DNA of 64,000 bases from JAVBUY01 sp031552735 (GCA_031552735.1 JAVBMF010000012.1:44404-108403), one strand, 5' to 3'. Positions 52,438 through 61,200 are shown, counted from the stretch's first letter. The notes: a model not told the origin generated them from the letters alone. A program made the numbers and translations.

Positions 52438-53958
52438 TTACGATCCTTGCTTCGCAGTTTTCTTAAACAGGCGTTTGATATAGGGCGACACCATGGGATA
52501 CACCAGCGTGACGATGCACACGATCATTAGCACGCCCGCGATCGGACGGTTGAACATAGTCCACAGGTTCGCGCGGCTCATGGTATAGGCGCGGGAGAAG
52601 TTGCTTTCGCACAGCTTGCCCAGCACCAGACCCAGGATCATCGCGGCGCTGTTAAACTTGCACACCTTAAACACCACACCGATGATGCCCGCGATGGCCA
52701 TGATCTTCACGTCCATGATGCTCATGCTGTTCGCGTACGCGCCGATCACTGCCAGCATCAGAATCGTCGGGCCCAGGATGGAGTAGGGAACCGACAGAAT
52801 CTGCGCAAAGACTTTAGCGATGGCGATGGCAACGATGACCATCAGGATGTTGGTGACGATCATCGAGGCAAAGGTAGCGGACAGGTACTGCGGCTGGTTG
52901 ACCAGCAGCAGCGGCCCTAGCTGCACGCCCTTGAGCACCAGCGCGCTCATCATGACCGCCGCCGCGTTGCCGCCCGGGATGCCCAGCGACAGCAGCGGCA
53001 CCATGGCACCGCCGGTCGCCGCGTTGTTGGCGGTTTCGGAGGCGGCTACGCCGTCGATGATGCCAGTGCCAAACTTCTCGGGATGCTTGGACATTTTGGT
53101 TTCGGTTGAATAGCACATGAAGGAAGCGATGGTCGCGCCCGCGCCGGGCAGGATGCCCACGATGGTGCCCACAATTGCGCTGCGCAACACCACCCACTTG
53201 ATGGACAGCCATTCCTTCAGAGAGGGCATCTGGGTGTTCACCTTGCCGCCACCAATACCGTCCGACGCCTTCAGGCGGTCGTCCTTGGCGGTTTGCAGGA
53301 ATATCTCCGTCACGGCAAAGATACCGATCAGCACCGGGATCATCTCCACACCCGCCAGTAGCTCCTTCGATCCGAAGGTCAGGCGCTGCACCGCGTACAT
53401 GGAGTCCTGCCCCACGCAGGCCAGAATCAGGCCGATAATGCCCGAAATCACGGTGCGCAGCATATTCTGGCTGTCCAGGCAGGTCAGGATGGACAAGCCC
53501 ATGAAGGTGACGGCAAACAGCTCCGAGGGACCGAACTTCAGCGCCGCCTGCGTTAGCTGCGGCGAAAGCAGGAACATGCAGAACGCCGAGAACAGGCCGC
53601 CGATGGCCGACGCGCCCAGCGCCACGCCCAGCGCCTTGCCCGCTTCGCCGCGTTGCGCCATGGGGTAGCCGTCAAAGGTGGTCGGCGCGCTCGATGGCGT
53701 GCCAGGTATCTTAAACAAAATCGCGGTAATACTGCCACCGGTGATGGAAGAACAATAGATCGCTACCAGAAACACAATGGCGGATACCGGGTCCATGCTG
53801 TAGGTGAACGGCAGGCCAAGCGCCACCGCCATGGTGGCCGACACGCCGGGCAGCGCGCCAAAGATCGTGCCCAGCACCACCGCCAAAAACACCATCAATA
53901 GCATATAGGGAGAAAACACCACGGAAAAACCGGAAACCAAGAGCTCTCCGATGTTCAT
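52438..53958 (-). CDS. tctA: Tripartite tricarboxylate transporter, large membrane subunit
   Basis: 506 residues with about twelve helices. TctA blocks: LGTIFGALPGVSATMAVALGLPFTYSMDP, FKIPGTPSSAPTTFDGYPMAQRGEAGKALGVA (read as shorter motifs FKIPGTPSS and DGYPMAQRG), GILPGAGATIASFM and LSLGIPGGNAAAVMM. It forms the ion-coupled carrier with TctB and takes substrate from TctC. ATG 53958 follows GGGAGGTGA. Citrate is the natural candidate given the lyase genes. Confidence 0.94.
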   Translation of the reverse strand: MNIGELLVSGFSVVFSPYMLLMVFLAVVLGTIFGALPGVSATMAVALGLPFTYSMDPVSAIVFLVAIYCSSITGGSITAILFKIPGTPSSAPTTFDGYPMAQRGEAGKALGVALGASAIGGLFSAFCMFLLSPQLTQAALKFGPSELFAVTFMGLSILTCLDSQNMLRTVISGIIGLILACVGQDSMYAVQRLTFGSKELLAGVEMIPVLIGIFAVTEIFLQTAKDDRLKASDGIGGGKVNTQMPSLKEWLSIKWVVLRSAIVGTIVGILPGAGATIASFMCYSTETKMSKHPEKFGTGIIDGVAASETANNAATGGAMVPLLSLGIPGGNAAAVMMSALVLKGVQLGPLLLVNQPQYLSATFASMIVTNILMVIVAIAIAKVFAQILSVPYSILGPTILMLAVIGAYANSMSIMDVKIMAIAGIIGVVFKVCKFNSAAMILGLVLGKLCESNFSRAYTMSRANLWTMFNRPIAGVLMIVCIVTLVYPMVSPYIKRLFKKTAKQGS

Positions 53959-53962
53959 ACAA

Positions 53963-54490
53963 TCACCTCCCGAACAAAGACTCAACGAACAGCGCAAAAT
54001 TGCGCAGGAAGGGCACCGTACCGCGCGGCAGATTGACACTTAGCAGGATGCCAAAGGCGATGTACAGCGCCAGCGTGATGCCCAGCGACGCCAGAATCAA
54101 CCGCAGCCACTTGCGCTCGCCCAGCAGCAGACCGTAGGCGATGAGCAGCAGCAGCGAGGTGACCATAAAGCCCAGCGGCTCCAGCAGGAAGGAGGCCACC
54201 ACAACCAGCAGAATGCCAAAGAAAAGCTTACTCTTGAAAAACGCGACAACCTGCGCGCCAAATTCCTTAAACGACAGCGCGTTGCCTTCACGGTTTTTCA
54301 GGATCATGCGCACAATGTTGACCACCAGACAGATCATCAGCAGCACCAGCAGCACGCTGGGCCAAACACCGGGTTGCAACGCATAGGGGTTGCGGGCTAC
54401 CTTGTCCGGCACCGGCGCTTCCAGTACGTGGAAGCCCAGCGTATAGCCACAAAGGGCTAACAGCAGGAGATTAAATATCAGTTCCAACAA
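53963..54490 (-). CDS. tctB: Tripartite tricarboxylate transporter, small membrane subunit
   Basis: 175 residues with four helices, the TctB size and layout: an N-terminal helix pair around LLLLALCGYTLGF, a Pro-rich external loop, and two C-terminal helices around FFGILLVVVASFLLEPLGF. Start is TTG at 54488-54490 (or the next TTG), with AAAGGAG about 10 bases upstream. Its end lies a few bases from the tctA start. Confidence 0.88.
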   Translation of the reverse strand: MLELIFNLLLLALCGYTLGFHVLEAPVPDKVARNPYALQPGVWPSVLLVLLMICLVVNIVRMILKNREGNALSFKEFGAQVVAFFKSKLFFGILLVVVASFLLEPLGFMVTSLLLLIAYGLLLGERKWLRLILASLGITLALYIAFGILLSVNLPRGTVPFLRNFALFVESLFGR

Positions 54491-54510
54491 ATGACAACTC
54501 TCCTTTTTTT

Positions 54511-54553
54511 GAACAGGCGGCTGCCATAGCGCGTCTATGACAGCCGCCTGTTC
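54511..54553 (-). promoter_or_regulatory. Intercistronic hairpin between tctC and tctB
   Basis: A 19-bp stem (GAACAGGCGGCTGTCATAG against CTATGGCAGCCGCCTGTTC, one mismatch-type pair) with a short loop. No U run follows on the minus strand (it is followed by A then the tctB ribosome site), so it is not a full terminator. A hairpin here is expected to stabilise the abundant binding-protein mRNA. Confidence 0.65.
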
Positions 54554-54576
54554 TGTTGCTAGGATCGCAATGCGAA

Positions 54577-55569
54577 TTACTTGTTGTAATAATCCTTCTT
54601 CAGGATGCCCTCATCCTTGAGGTACTGGGTGAAGCCCACATACTCGTCCTCAAACAGCTTGGCGAACTCTTCGCCCTTGGAGAAGCCCTGACGCTCGTTG
54701 TAGGTGCCCGCGACCAGGAAATCCTGCCAAACCTGGCTCTTGGTGGCTTCTTCCACCGCCGCGACCAGCGCGTCGATCGCGCCCTGCGGGGTGCCGTTCT
54801 TGGCCATGATGCCGCGCCAGGTGCCGACGAAGCTGTTGATGCCCAGCTCGCCCGTGCACTCCAGATCAGGATACAGGCTCATGCGCTTCTCGGCGCAGGC
54901 CACCAGCGGCACGATGTCGCCGGACTCGATCAGGCCAGCGATTTCCGCCGCGCCGGTGATCATCATGTCAATGTGGCCGCCCACCAGCGCCGCGTTCATT
55001 TCCGCGCCGCCCGCGTAGGAAACTTCCAGCACGTCCATGCCGGCCAGGGTCTGCGCCAGCGATGCGCCATCCGCGCCGGTCGCGGTCAGCATGCCCACCG
55101 ACACGCCGAACGGATTCGCCTTCACATACTCTGCCATCTCGGAGAAGGTCTTGTAGCCCTTCGCTTCCATCGCCTTCTTGGAACCGGCGATGATGTTGAT
55201 GGAATGCACCAGCTTGGCTACCGGCAGGAACTCGGAGCGGTAGTCCATGGAGGTGGTGCCCTGCAGGTCCTGCATGATCAGGCTCTGCGTGCCCAGCATG
55301 AAGGTGTAGCCGTCCGCAGGCTGCTTGTAGGTGTACTCGACGCCATTGACGCCGCCGCCGCCTTCGACGTTAACGATTTCAACCTCGACGCCCAGGATGC
55401 CCTTGAGCAGGTCCGCCATCGGGCGAATGGTGCTGTCAGCTCCGCCGCCCACGCCCCAGGGGCAAACGATCTCAATCTTGCGCTCAAACTTCCAATCCTC
55501 CGCCGAGGCCACAGAGAAAGCCGTCAGAACCAACATGATCGCCAGGAACAAAGATACCAATTTCTTCAC
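54577..55569 (-). CDS. tctC: Tripartite tricarboxylate transporter, extracellular binding protein
   Basis: About 330 residues with signal peptide (KKLVSLFLAIMLVLTAFSVASA). The Bug/TctC family blocks are present: VCPWGVGGGADSTIRPM near the N-terminus, VEIVNVEGGGGVNGVEY, and the GTWRGIMAKNGTP block with a conserved Trp-Arg. It binds the substrate outside the membrane. The start is probably GTG at 55567-55569, 9 bases from AAGGAGG; the ATG at 55578 touches that site. First gene of the minus-strand operon that continues to citrate synthase. Confidence 0.92.
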   Translation of the reverse strand: MKKLVSLFLAIMLVLTAFSVASAEDWKFERKIEIVCPWGVGGGADSTIRPMADLLKGILGVEVEIVNVEGGGGVNGVEYTYKQPADGYTFMLGTQSLIMQDLQGTTSMDYRSEFLPVAKLVHSINIIAGSKKAMEAKGYKTFSEMAEYVKANPFGVSVGMLTATGADGASLAQTLAGMDVLEVSYAGGAEMNAALVGGHIDMMITGAAEIAGLIESGDIVPLVACAEKRMSLYPDLECTGELGINSFVGTWRGIMAKNGTPQGAIDALVAAVEEATKSQVWQDFLVAGTYNERQGFSKGEEFAKLFEDEYVGFTQYLKDEGILKKDYYNK

Positions 55570-55733
55570 GATAACCATCCTCCTTATTCTGTAACTGGGA
55601 ACTATCTGGAAACAGCAGCAACGCTGCCTTGCCAAATCACAGCCAATCCGGTAACGCAAAACAAAGCTTGCCAACACACCGATTTTTCCGCGTGCTCATG
55701 CAAAAATGACATTCCTGATGTTTTTCTGATGAG

Positions 55734-55761
55734 ATTATGGTAGACTATTCATTGCCATAAT
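55734..55761. promoter_or_regulatory. Candidate LysR-type operator between tctC and the LysR gene
   Basis: A dyad ATTATGG-N14-CCATAAT with a T-N11-A core lies between the divergent genes, 78 bases before the regulator start and 165 bases before tctC. LysR-type regulators usually bind such sites upstream of the target and of themselves. Confidence 0.6.
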
Positions 55762-55838
55762 TCAAATACTTCTTCCTTTATGCAGCCCATAAGACAGACG
55801 CTATACCCCACCGAACCATCCGGGGAGATGAACGTCCT

Positions 55839-56816
55839 ATGAACCTAAAGCATGCGCAATATGTGCTGACCATCGTCCAGGAAGGAAGCTTTACCGCCGC
55901 GGCAAAAAAGCTCTATTTGTCGCAGCCATCGCTTAGTCAAACCGTCAAACAGCTAGAGACCAATCTGGGCGCGCCGATCTTCAACCGCGCGTCCGACACC
56001 CTGCGGCTTACCTATGCGGGTAAGCTGTACATCGAGTGCGCGCAAAAGATCATCCAGATCTATGATAACCTGCTGCTGGAAATCGAGGACATGAAAACCG
56101 AGGTGCATGGGCGACTGAAGCTGGGCGTCACCCGGCAGCGCGGTATGAATCTGTTGCCGCAGGTCATCCCGCCCTTTGTGGAAAAGTATCCGCATGTGGA
56201 GATCGAGCTGGCGGAATACGGCAGTGACAAGCTGGAGCGCATGGTAGAGGAAGGACTGTGCGATATCGCGCTGGTCACCACCAGCCCCAAGGCCAATCAG
56301 CTGGAATATGTGCTGATCCAGAACGAGCAATTGGTGCTGATGGCCGCGAAAAGCACCGCGCTTGCGCAAAGTCGGCCCGACGGTGATCCGATCGGCATCA
56401 CCGACGCGGCGGCGGAAAGCTTTGTGTCGCTCAAGCAGGGGCACAGCGTTCGGGTGATGCAGGACCGGCTATTCGCCCGCTATCATCTGTCGCCGCGCAT
56501 CCTCGTGGAATCCGACAGCTTTGAAACCGCCAAGCAAATCGCGGCGCGCACCAATGCCGTGATGATCACGCCCTCGGTGTATATTGATTCGGTGCCCGCG
56601 CTGCGCGCCTTGGTCAAGTGCTTCCCGATTCGTCACGACGACGCCGAGCGGCATTTCTACCTTTGCTACCGCAAGGGCATGTATTTCACCCGCTATATGA
56701 AGGATTTTTTGGCCATGGTGCGAGAGCAGACCGCCGCTACACTGCCGCGCATGCCGCTGGCAGCGCATGCAGAAACAGCGTTACCGCCAGCAGATCCGCA
56801 GACCCCCCAGGACTGA
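55839..56816 (+). CDS. LysR-type transcriptional regulator of the citrate operon
   Basis: 325 residues. N-terminal winged HTH: NLKHAQYVLTIVQEGSFTAAAKKLYLSQPSLSQTVKQLE (short motifs SFTAAAKKL and SQPSLSQTVKQLE). The rest is the LysR substrate-binding fold (RLKLGVTRQRGMNLLP, DIALVTTSP, AARTNAVMITPSV). A citrate or related acid is the likely inducer because the gene diverges from tctC. GGGGAG upstream of ATG 55839. Its 3' end overlaps the convergent citXG gene by 80 bases. Confidence 0.92.
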   Translation: MNLKHAQYVLTIVQEGSFTAAAKKLYLSQPSLSQTVKQLETNLGAPIFNRASDTLRLTYAGKLYIECAQKIIQIYDNLLLEIEDMKTEVHGRLKLGVTRQRGMNLLPQVIPPFVEKYPHVEIELAEYGSDKLERMVEEGLCDIALVTTSPKANQLEYVLIQNEQLVLMAAKSTALAQSRPDGDPIGITDAAAESFVSLKQGHSVRVMQDRLFARYHLSPRILVESDSFETAKQIAARTNAVMITPSVYIDSVPALRALVKCFPIRHDDAERHFYLCYRKGMYFTRYMKDFLAMVREQTAATLPRMPLAAHAETALPPADPQTPQD

Positions 56817-58107
56817 TGCGCTGCGCGATTAACTGCCGGTCCATCGCGCGCACCGCCGCCAGTGAAAACCGGGGCGCCTCCAGCAATGCCTGCGCCTGCC
56901 CGGCAATCTCCTGTCGCAGCTCCGCCGATCCGCGGTGCACCATGTTGGTGTCCTCCGCCACGCTCATCAGCCGCAGCAGTGCCTTGACGGCGGCCTGGTT
57001 GATCAAATCACCCCCCGCCAGCGCGCGCTGTAGCTCGGGCAGGCCATGATGCAGCACCGATGGAAAGCCCGCTGCCGCCTCCCCGCGCGCGCCGCGAAGG
57101 CCGGTGTGCGCATAGACGCGCTCGCCCGCCGTCTGGGCGCTGGTCGCCTGAATGGCCGCCAGCTCGTCCCGCAGCGGCTCGCCGACCAGCTCGGCGACCC
57201 AGCAGCACAGCGCATCCGCCGCAAGCGGCTGCCGCTGTGCCCACAACTGTCCGGCGGCGGCGCACAGCAAGCCCAGCGAAAAAATCGCGCCCTTGTGGGT
57301 ATTGATGCCGCCGGTGGCGCGCAGCATGTCCTCCTCTGCGCATTGGCCCATCTGGCGCAGGCGCGGAAACAGCGCGGCCTCTTCCCCCGCCGCCGACCGG
57401 TTCCCTGCTTGCGCACACGCGTGAAAGTAAGGCGTCAGCGCCGACGCGCTGGCCGCGAACGTAAAGCAGTCCATATCTTGGTGTGACCCGCTGTTTGCCC
57501 GGTCCACCAGGCCGGGTTTGGGCGTGGTCAGCAGCTCATACAACAGGCTGCGCGTCGCTGTCGCCGCGATCACATCGGCCTGTATTTTCGCAAAATAGGC
57601 GCGCACCGTCGCTTGCGCGGCGTCGGTCAGCGCCTGAACCGTATGCGTCCGGCTGCGCGCGCACAGCGCCGCCTGCCGGTCGCACAACAGACAGGTGCGC
57701 GGCGGCAGACCCAGCTCCTCGCGCGACATTTTTTCGCCCTGCGCGCAAAGCACGTCCAGATCCAGCAGGCGGCCAAACGCGCTGGCGTCCTCCACGGCGA
57801 TCATGGCGCGCTTGAGTTCCGCCGCAGACGCGCGCACCACCCAGTACATTTCATGCCCGGTTTCGGCGGCGATTTGCTCCTCGGCCAGCACAGTCATGCC
57901 CAGCCGACGGATTTGCGCCGCCGCCAGCTTGACGCCCTGCGCAAAGGCGTCGTCGATCCAACCGCCCGCCTTGACCGGCCCGGCAATGTTCAGCGTCAGA
58001 CAGCACAGCGGCGCCTGCCACGCGTCCAGCAGCGCGCGCTGCCGCTGTGCCCGCGCATCTCGGGCGCGCATCATTTGCTCTACCGTCACCGCATGGCTGT
58101 TTTCCAT
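56737..58107 (-). CDS. citXG: CitX-CitG fusion for citrate lyase prosthetic-group synthesis and attachment
   Basis: About 456 residues. N-terminal third (about 1-170) is CitX, holo-citrate lyase synthase: the conserved RALLDAWQAPLCCLTLNIAGPVKA and LLDLDVLCAQGEKMSREELGLPPRTCLLC blocks. The C-terminal part is CitG, triphosphoribosyl-dephospho-CoA synthase: LYELLTTPKPGLVDRANSGSHQDMD, ATGGINTHKGAIFSLG and DTNMVHRGS. The fusion is known in other bacteria. ATG 58107 follows AAAGGCGG. Own promoter at 58142-58170. Converges on, and overlaps, the LysR gene. Confidence 0.94.
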   Translation of the reverse strand: MENSHAVTVEQMMRARDARAQRQRALLDAWQAPLCCLTLNIAGPVKAGGWIDDAFAQGVKLAAAQIRRLGMTVLAEEQIAAETGHEMYWVVRASAAELKRAMIAVEDASAFGRLLDLDVLCAQGEKMSREELGLPPRTCLLCDRQAALCARSRTHTVQALTDAAQATVRAYFAKIQADVIAATATRSLLYELLTTPKPGLVDRANSGSHQDMDCFTFAASASALTPYFHACAQAGNRSAAGEEAALFPRLRQMGQCAEEDMLRATGGINTHKGAIFSLGLLCAAAGQLWAQRQPLAADALCCWVAELVGEPLRDELAAIQATSAQTAGERVYAHTGLRGARGEAAAGFPSVLHHGLPELQRALAGGDLINQAAVKALLRLMSVAEDTNMVHRGSAELRQEIAGQAQALLEAPRFSLAAVRAMDRQLIAQRISPGGSADLLAVTLFLHALPAACAAV

Positions 58108-58141
58108 GGCAGGCCGCCTTTCCGCCGACAGGCTTTTCCTC

Positions 58142-58170
58142 AATATAGCAGAAGCCCCGGCAGCCCGCAA
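58142..58170 (-). promoter_or_regulatory. Promoter of citXG
   Basis: On the minus strand TTGCGG (58165-58170) and TATATT (58142-58147) are 17 bases apart, about 35 bases before the ATG. Divergent from the citC promoter, 67 bases away. Confidence 0.7.
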
Positions 58171-58236
58171 CCCACAGTTTCTGTATACAGGAATGCCATG
58201 GATGCCAGATTATGCGGCCCATAACATTATCCATAT

Positions 58237-58265
58237 TTGTCCTGTATGGCGCGGCATGCTATACT
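58237..58265 (+). promoter_or_regulatory. Promoter of citC
   Basis: TTGTCC at 58237-58242 and TATACT at 58260-58265, 17-base spacing. The expected start of transcription, 58271-58273, coincides with the ATG of citC at 58272. Confidence 0.7.
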
Positions 58266-58271
58266 CAAGGC

Positions 58272-59321
58272 ATGCAAGCGTATGATTTGGTGCCGATCCG
58301 CCCACACGACGTTCGCGCCCAGCAGCAGTTGGACGCGTTGCTCAGTGTGGCCGGAATCAAGCGCGATCAGCGCCTGGATTACACGGTGGGCTTGTTTGAC
58401 GAAAGCAATCGCCTGCTGGCCACCGGCTCCATCTTCGCTTCCACCTTGCGATGCCTGGCGGTCGATCCCAACCATCAGGGGGAGGGGCTGCTCAACGGCA
58501 TCGTGAATTTTTTGATCGAGCGGCAAACAGAGCGCGGCTACGGCGAGGTGTTTCTCTATACCAAGTGTGAAACCGCCCGCTTTTTTCAGGATCTGGGCTT
58601 CGCGGAAATCGCCCGGGTGCCCGCGCGGCTGGTGTTTATGTCCAACCGTCCGCGCGCTTTTACGGACTTCCTGTCCGCGCTCAAGCGCAACGCCGCCGTC
58701 CCCGGGCGCAATATTTCCGCCGTGGTGATGAATGCCAACCCCTTTACGCTGGGGCATCTGCACCTGTTGGAGCGCGCGTCTTTCGCCAGCGATCTGGTGC
58801 ATTGCTTTGTGGTGTCCGAGGACGCATCCCTGGTGCCTGCTGACGTGCGCTATAAGCTGGTGCGCCAAGGCTGCGCGCACTTGCCCAATGTGATGTGCCA
58901 CCCCACCGGGCAGTACATGGTGTCCAATGCGACGTTTCCTTCCTATTTTTTGAAGGATGACCGGCAAGTGACCGAAACCCAAGCGCGACTGGATATTGAG
59001 GTGTTCGCCCGCATCGCCGAAACGCTCAGCGTCACCCGCCGCTTTGTGGGCGAAGAACCCACCTCGGGCATCACGCAAATCTACAATGACATCATGGCCG
59101 AATACCTGCCCCAGCACGGCATTGAATTGACCGTGCTTCCCCGGGCAAAAGTGGGGCGGACGCTGATCAGCGCCTCCACTGTCCGGCAAATGATACACGA
59201 CGGGCAATTGGACGACATTCGCCCATATGTCCCCTATACGACCTATGCCTTTTTCACCTCCGATGAAGGGCAGGCGGTGGTTCGGCGGATACAAGAGACT
59301 TCGCGCGTGATCCACGACTGA
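58272..59321 (+). CDS. citC: [Citrate (pro-3S)-lyase] ligase
   Basis: 349 residues. CitC acetylates the citrate lyase prosthetic group with acetate and ATP, switching the enzyme on. The N-terminal part is GNAT-like (LRCLAVDPNHQGEGLLNGIVNFL), the rest a nucleotidyltransferase with the NPFTLGHLHLLE motif and a closing ISASTVRQM segment, as in the family. ATG 58272 is chosen because its sequence fits the CitC N-terminus; only a weak AAGG lies upstream, and the promoter predicts a nearly leaderless mRNA. Divergent from citXG. Confidence 0.93.
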   Translation: MQAYDLVPIRPHDVRAQQQLDALLSVAGIKRDQRLDYTVGLFDESNRLLATGSIFASTLRCLAVDPNHQGEGLLNGIVNFLIERQTERGYGEVFLYTKCETARFFQDLGFAEIARVPARLVFMSNRPRAFTDFLSALKRNAAVPGRNISAVVMNANPFTLGHLHLLERASFASDLVHCFVVSEDASLVPADVRYKLVRQGCAHLPNVMCHPTGQYMVSNATFPSYFLKDDRQVTETQARLDIEVFARIAETLSVTRRFVGEEPTSGITQIYNDIMAEYLPQHGIELTVLPRAKVGRTLISASTVRQMIHDGQLDDIRPYVPYTTYAFFTSDEGQAVVRRIQETSRVIHD

Positions 59322-59446
59322 CCGCTGCCGCGGCGAGGGTTAGTTTTTATCAACGCAAAGCGGTTTGCTTCTAAGCAAGGTCACCGCTTCCCACGGACGA
59401 ATGTCAGGATATTGGCACCGCGCCTCCGCACTTTTGCATTCGCCTC

Positions 59447-59475
59447 TTGCATTTTGCGCAGGCGATGCGTATAAT
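59447..59475 (+). promoter_or_regulatory. Promoter of the T-box/proS transcript
   Basis: TTGCAT at 59447-59452 and TATAAT at 59470-59475, 17-base spacing. Transcription would start near 59482, at the 5' side of the T-box stem I. The region 59322-59446 shows nothing else. Confidence 0.85.
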
Positions 59476-59481
59476 ATGGTC

Positions 59482-59684
59482 TAATTCCATAGTCGGCAAA
59501 GACGGGAACCCGCGTCCCCACACTGTGCTATAGAGAGTGCGCCCATGGCTGCAAGGCGCGCGCACGGTGCGACGCAACCGACTCCCATCAGCCGCGGCGC
59601 CAAGAACGCCGCCGCCTCGCCCCCGATACCGGGCAATGAAGCGGGCGTATTGTGCGCCAAGCCGGGTGGTACCGCGAAGAACAG
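59482..59684 (+). ncRNA. T-box riboswitch controlling proS
   Basis: The T-box sequence GGGTGGTACCGCG is at 59664-59676. Stem I can form between AGTCGG (59491-59496) and CCGACT (59578-59583), with internal loops and an apical part. A long middle section follows and then the antiterminator/terminator switch. Given the gene downstream, it should sense uncharged proline tRNA; I did not fix the specifier codon. Uncharged tRNA pairing with the TGG of the T-box would allow antitermination and proS expression. Confidence 0.9.
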
Positions 59685-59727
59685 CCTTCGTCCCTGCAAT
59701 GTGGTTGCAGTGTCGAAGGGTTTTTTA
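59685..59727 (+). terminator. T-box terminator hairpin
   Basis: CCTTCG (59685-59690) pairs with CGAAGG (59714-59719), enclosing an inner CTGCAA/TTGCAG stem, followed by six T. It competes with the antiterminator formed with the T-box sequence. Confidence 0.88.
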
Positions 59728-59757
59728 TTTGTGAGAAACGAAAGGAAGTGCAAAATC

Positions 59758-61200
59758 ATGGCCAAGGACAATAAACAGGAGTTCGTGCAACACATTACCC
59801 CGCGCGATGTGGATTTTTCCCAGTGGTACACCGACGTTGTGCTCAAGAGCGACCTGATGGACTATACGCCGGTGCGCGGCTGCATGGCGCTGAAACCCTA
59901 TGGCTACGGCATCTGGGAGCTGATTCAGGCGGAGATGGACGCGCGCTTTAAGGCGACCGGCCACAAAAACGTCGCGATGCCCATGCTGATTCCCGAAAGT
60001 CTGCTGCTCAAAGAAGCCGACCACGTCGAGGGCTTCGCGCCCGAAGTGGCGTGGGTAACGCAAGGCGGCGGCGAAGTGCTGCCCGAGCGCCTTGCGATCC
60101 GTCCGACCAGCGAGACCATCTTTTGCACCATGTACGCCAAATGGGTGCAGTCTTGGCGCGACCTGCCCATGAAGTACAACCAGTGGTGCTCGGTCATGCG
60201 CTGGGAGAAGAGCACGCGTCCGTTCCTGCGCACCGCCGAGTTCTGGTGGCAAGAAGGGCATACCGTGCATGCCACCGCCGAGGAAGCGCAGGAAGAAACG
60301 CTGCAGATGCTGGGCGTGTATCAGGAGTTCTGCGAGCATGTGCTGTCGGTGCCGGTCTATGCCGGACAAAAGAGCGATAAAGAGAAGTTTGCCGGCGCGC
60401 GCGCGACCTACTCAGTGGAGGCCATGATGCAGGATGGCAAAGCGCTGCAAGCCGGCACCAGCCACAACTTCGGCACCAATTTCTCCGAGCCGTTCGAGAT
60501 CCAGTTCCTGGACAAAGACGGCACACTGAAATTTGCGCACGAGACGTCGTGGGGGACGTCCACGCGCATGATTGGCGCGGTGATCATGACCCACGGCGAC
60601 GAGCGCGGCTTAAAGCTTCCGCCCAAGATCGCACCGATTCAGGTCGTCATTCTGCCCATCGCCGCGCACAAAGGCGGCGTAAACGAAGCATGCGCCGATA
60701 TCGCGGGCAAGCTGAAGGCTGCCGGGCTGCGCATCGAGCTGGACGACCGCGAGGGCTACTCGGCGGGCTGGAAATTCAACGAGTGGGAGATGAAGGGCGT
60801 GCCACTGCGTCTGGAGGTCGGCCCGCGCGATCTGGAGGCCGGACAGGTCACCGCAGTTCGCCGCGACACCTACGAAAAGATGCAGTTGCCGCTGGAGGGG
60901 CTGACCGAGAAAGTAGCCGAACTGCTGGCCGACATCCAGCGCAATATGTACGACATTGCGCACGCGTTCCAGCAGGCGCACACCAAGGTCGTGCATACGA
61001 TGCAGGAGCTGGGCGAGCAGGTGAATGGCGGCTACGCCAAGACCATGTGGTGCGGCGAGCGCGCGTGCGAGGATGCGATCAAGGAGCAGTTCAGCGCCAC
61101 CAGCCGCAACATGCCCTTTGACCAGACACCAGTGGGCGATACCTGTGTGTGCTGCGGCAAAAAGGCCGACAAAGTCATGTATTTCGCCAAGGCGTACTAA
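59758..61200 (+). CDS. proS: Prolyl-tRNA synthetase, archaeal/eukaryotic-like (type 3)
   Basis: 480 residues, the length of the short ProRS type. It charges proline tRNA. Class II motifs: motif 1 region with MALKPYGYGIWELIQ, motif 2 YNQWCSVMRWEKSTRPFLRTAEFWWQEGH (shorter motifs RWEKSTRPFLRT and EFWWQEGH), motif 3-like SWGTSTRMIGAVIMTHGD. The C-terminal zinc-type region ends in DTCVCCGKKADKVMYFAKAY, with the C-terminal Tyr typical of this type. The frame is open upstream into the T-box, but the true start is ATG 59758 with AAAGGAAG upstream. Confidence 0.96.
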   Translation: MAKDNKQEFVQHITPRDVDFSQWYTDVVLKSDLMDYTPVRGCMALKPYGYGIWELIQAEMDARFKATGHKNVAMPMLIPESLLLKEADHVEGFAPEVAWVTQGGGEVLPERLAIRPTSETIFCTMYAKWVQSWRDLPMKYNQWCSVMRWEKSTRPFLRTAEFWWQEGHTVHATAEEAQEETLQMLGVYQEFCEHVLSVPVYAGQKSDKEKFAGARATYSVEAMMQDGKALQAGTSHNFGTNFSEPFEIQFLDKDGTLKFAHETSWGTSTRMIGAVIMTHGDERGLKLPPKIAPIQVVILPIAAHKGGVNEACADIAGKLKAAGLRIELDDREGYSAGWKFNEWEMKGVPLRLEVGPRDLEAGQVTAVRRDTYEKMQLPLEGLTEKVAELLADIQRNMYDIAHAFQQAHTKVVHTMQELGEQVNGGYAKTMWCGERACEDAIKEQFSATSRNMPFDQTPVGDTCVCCGKKADKVMYFAKAY

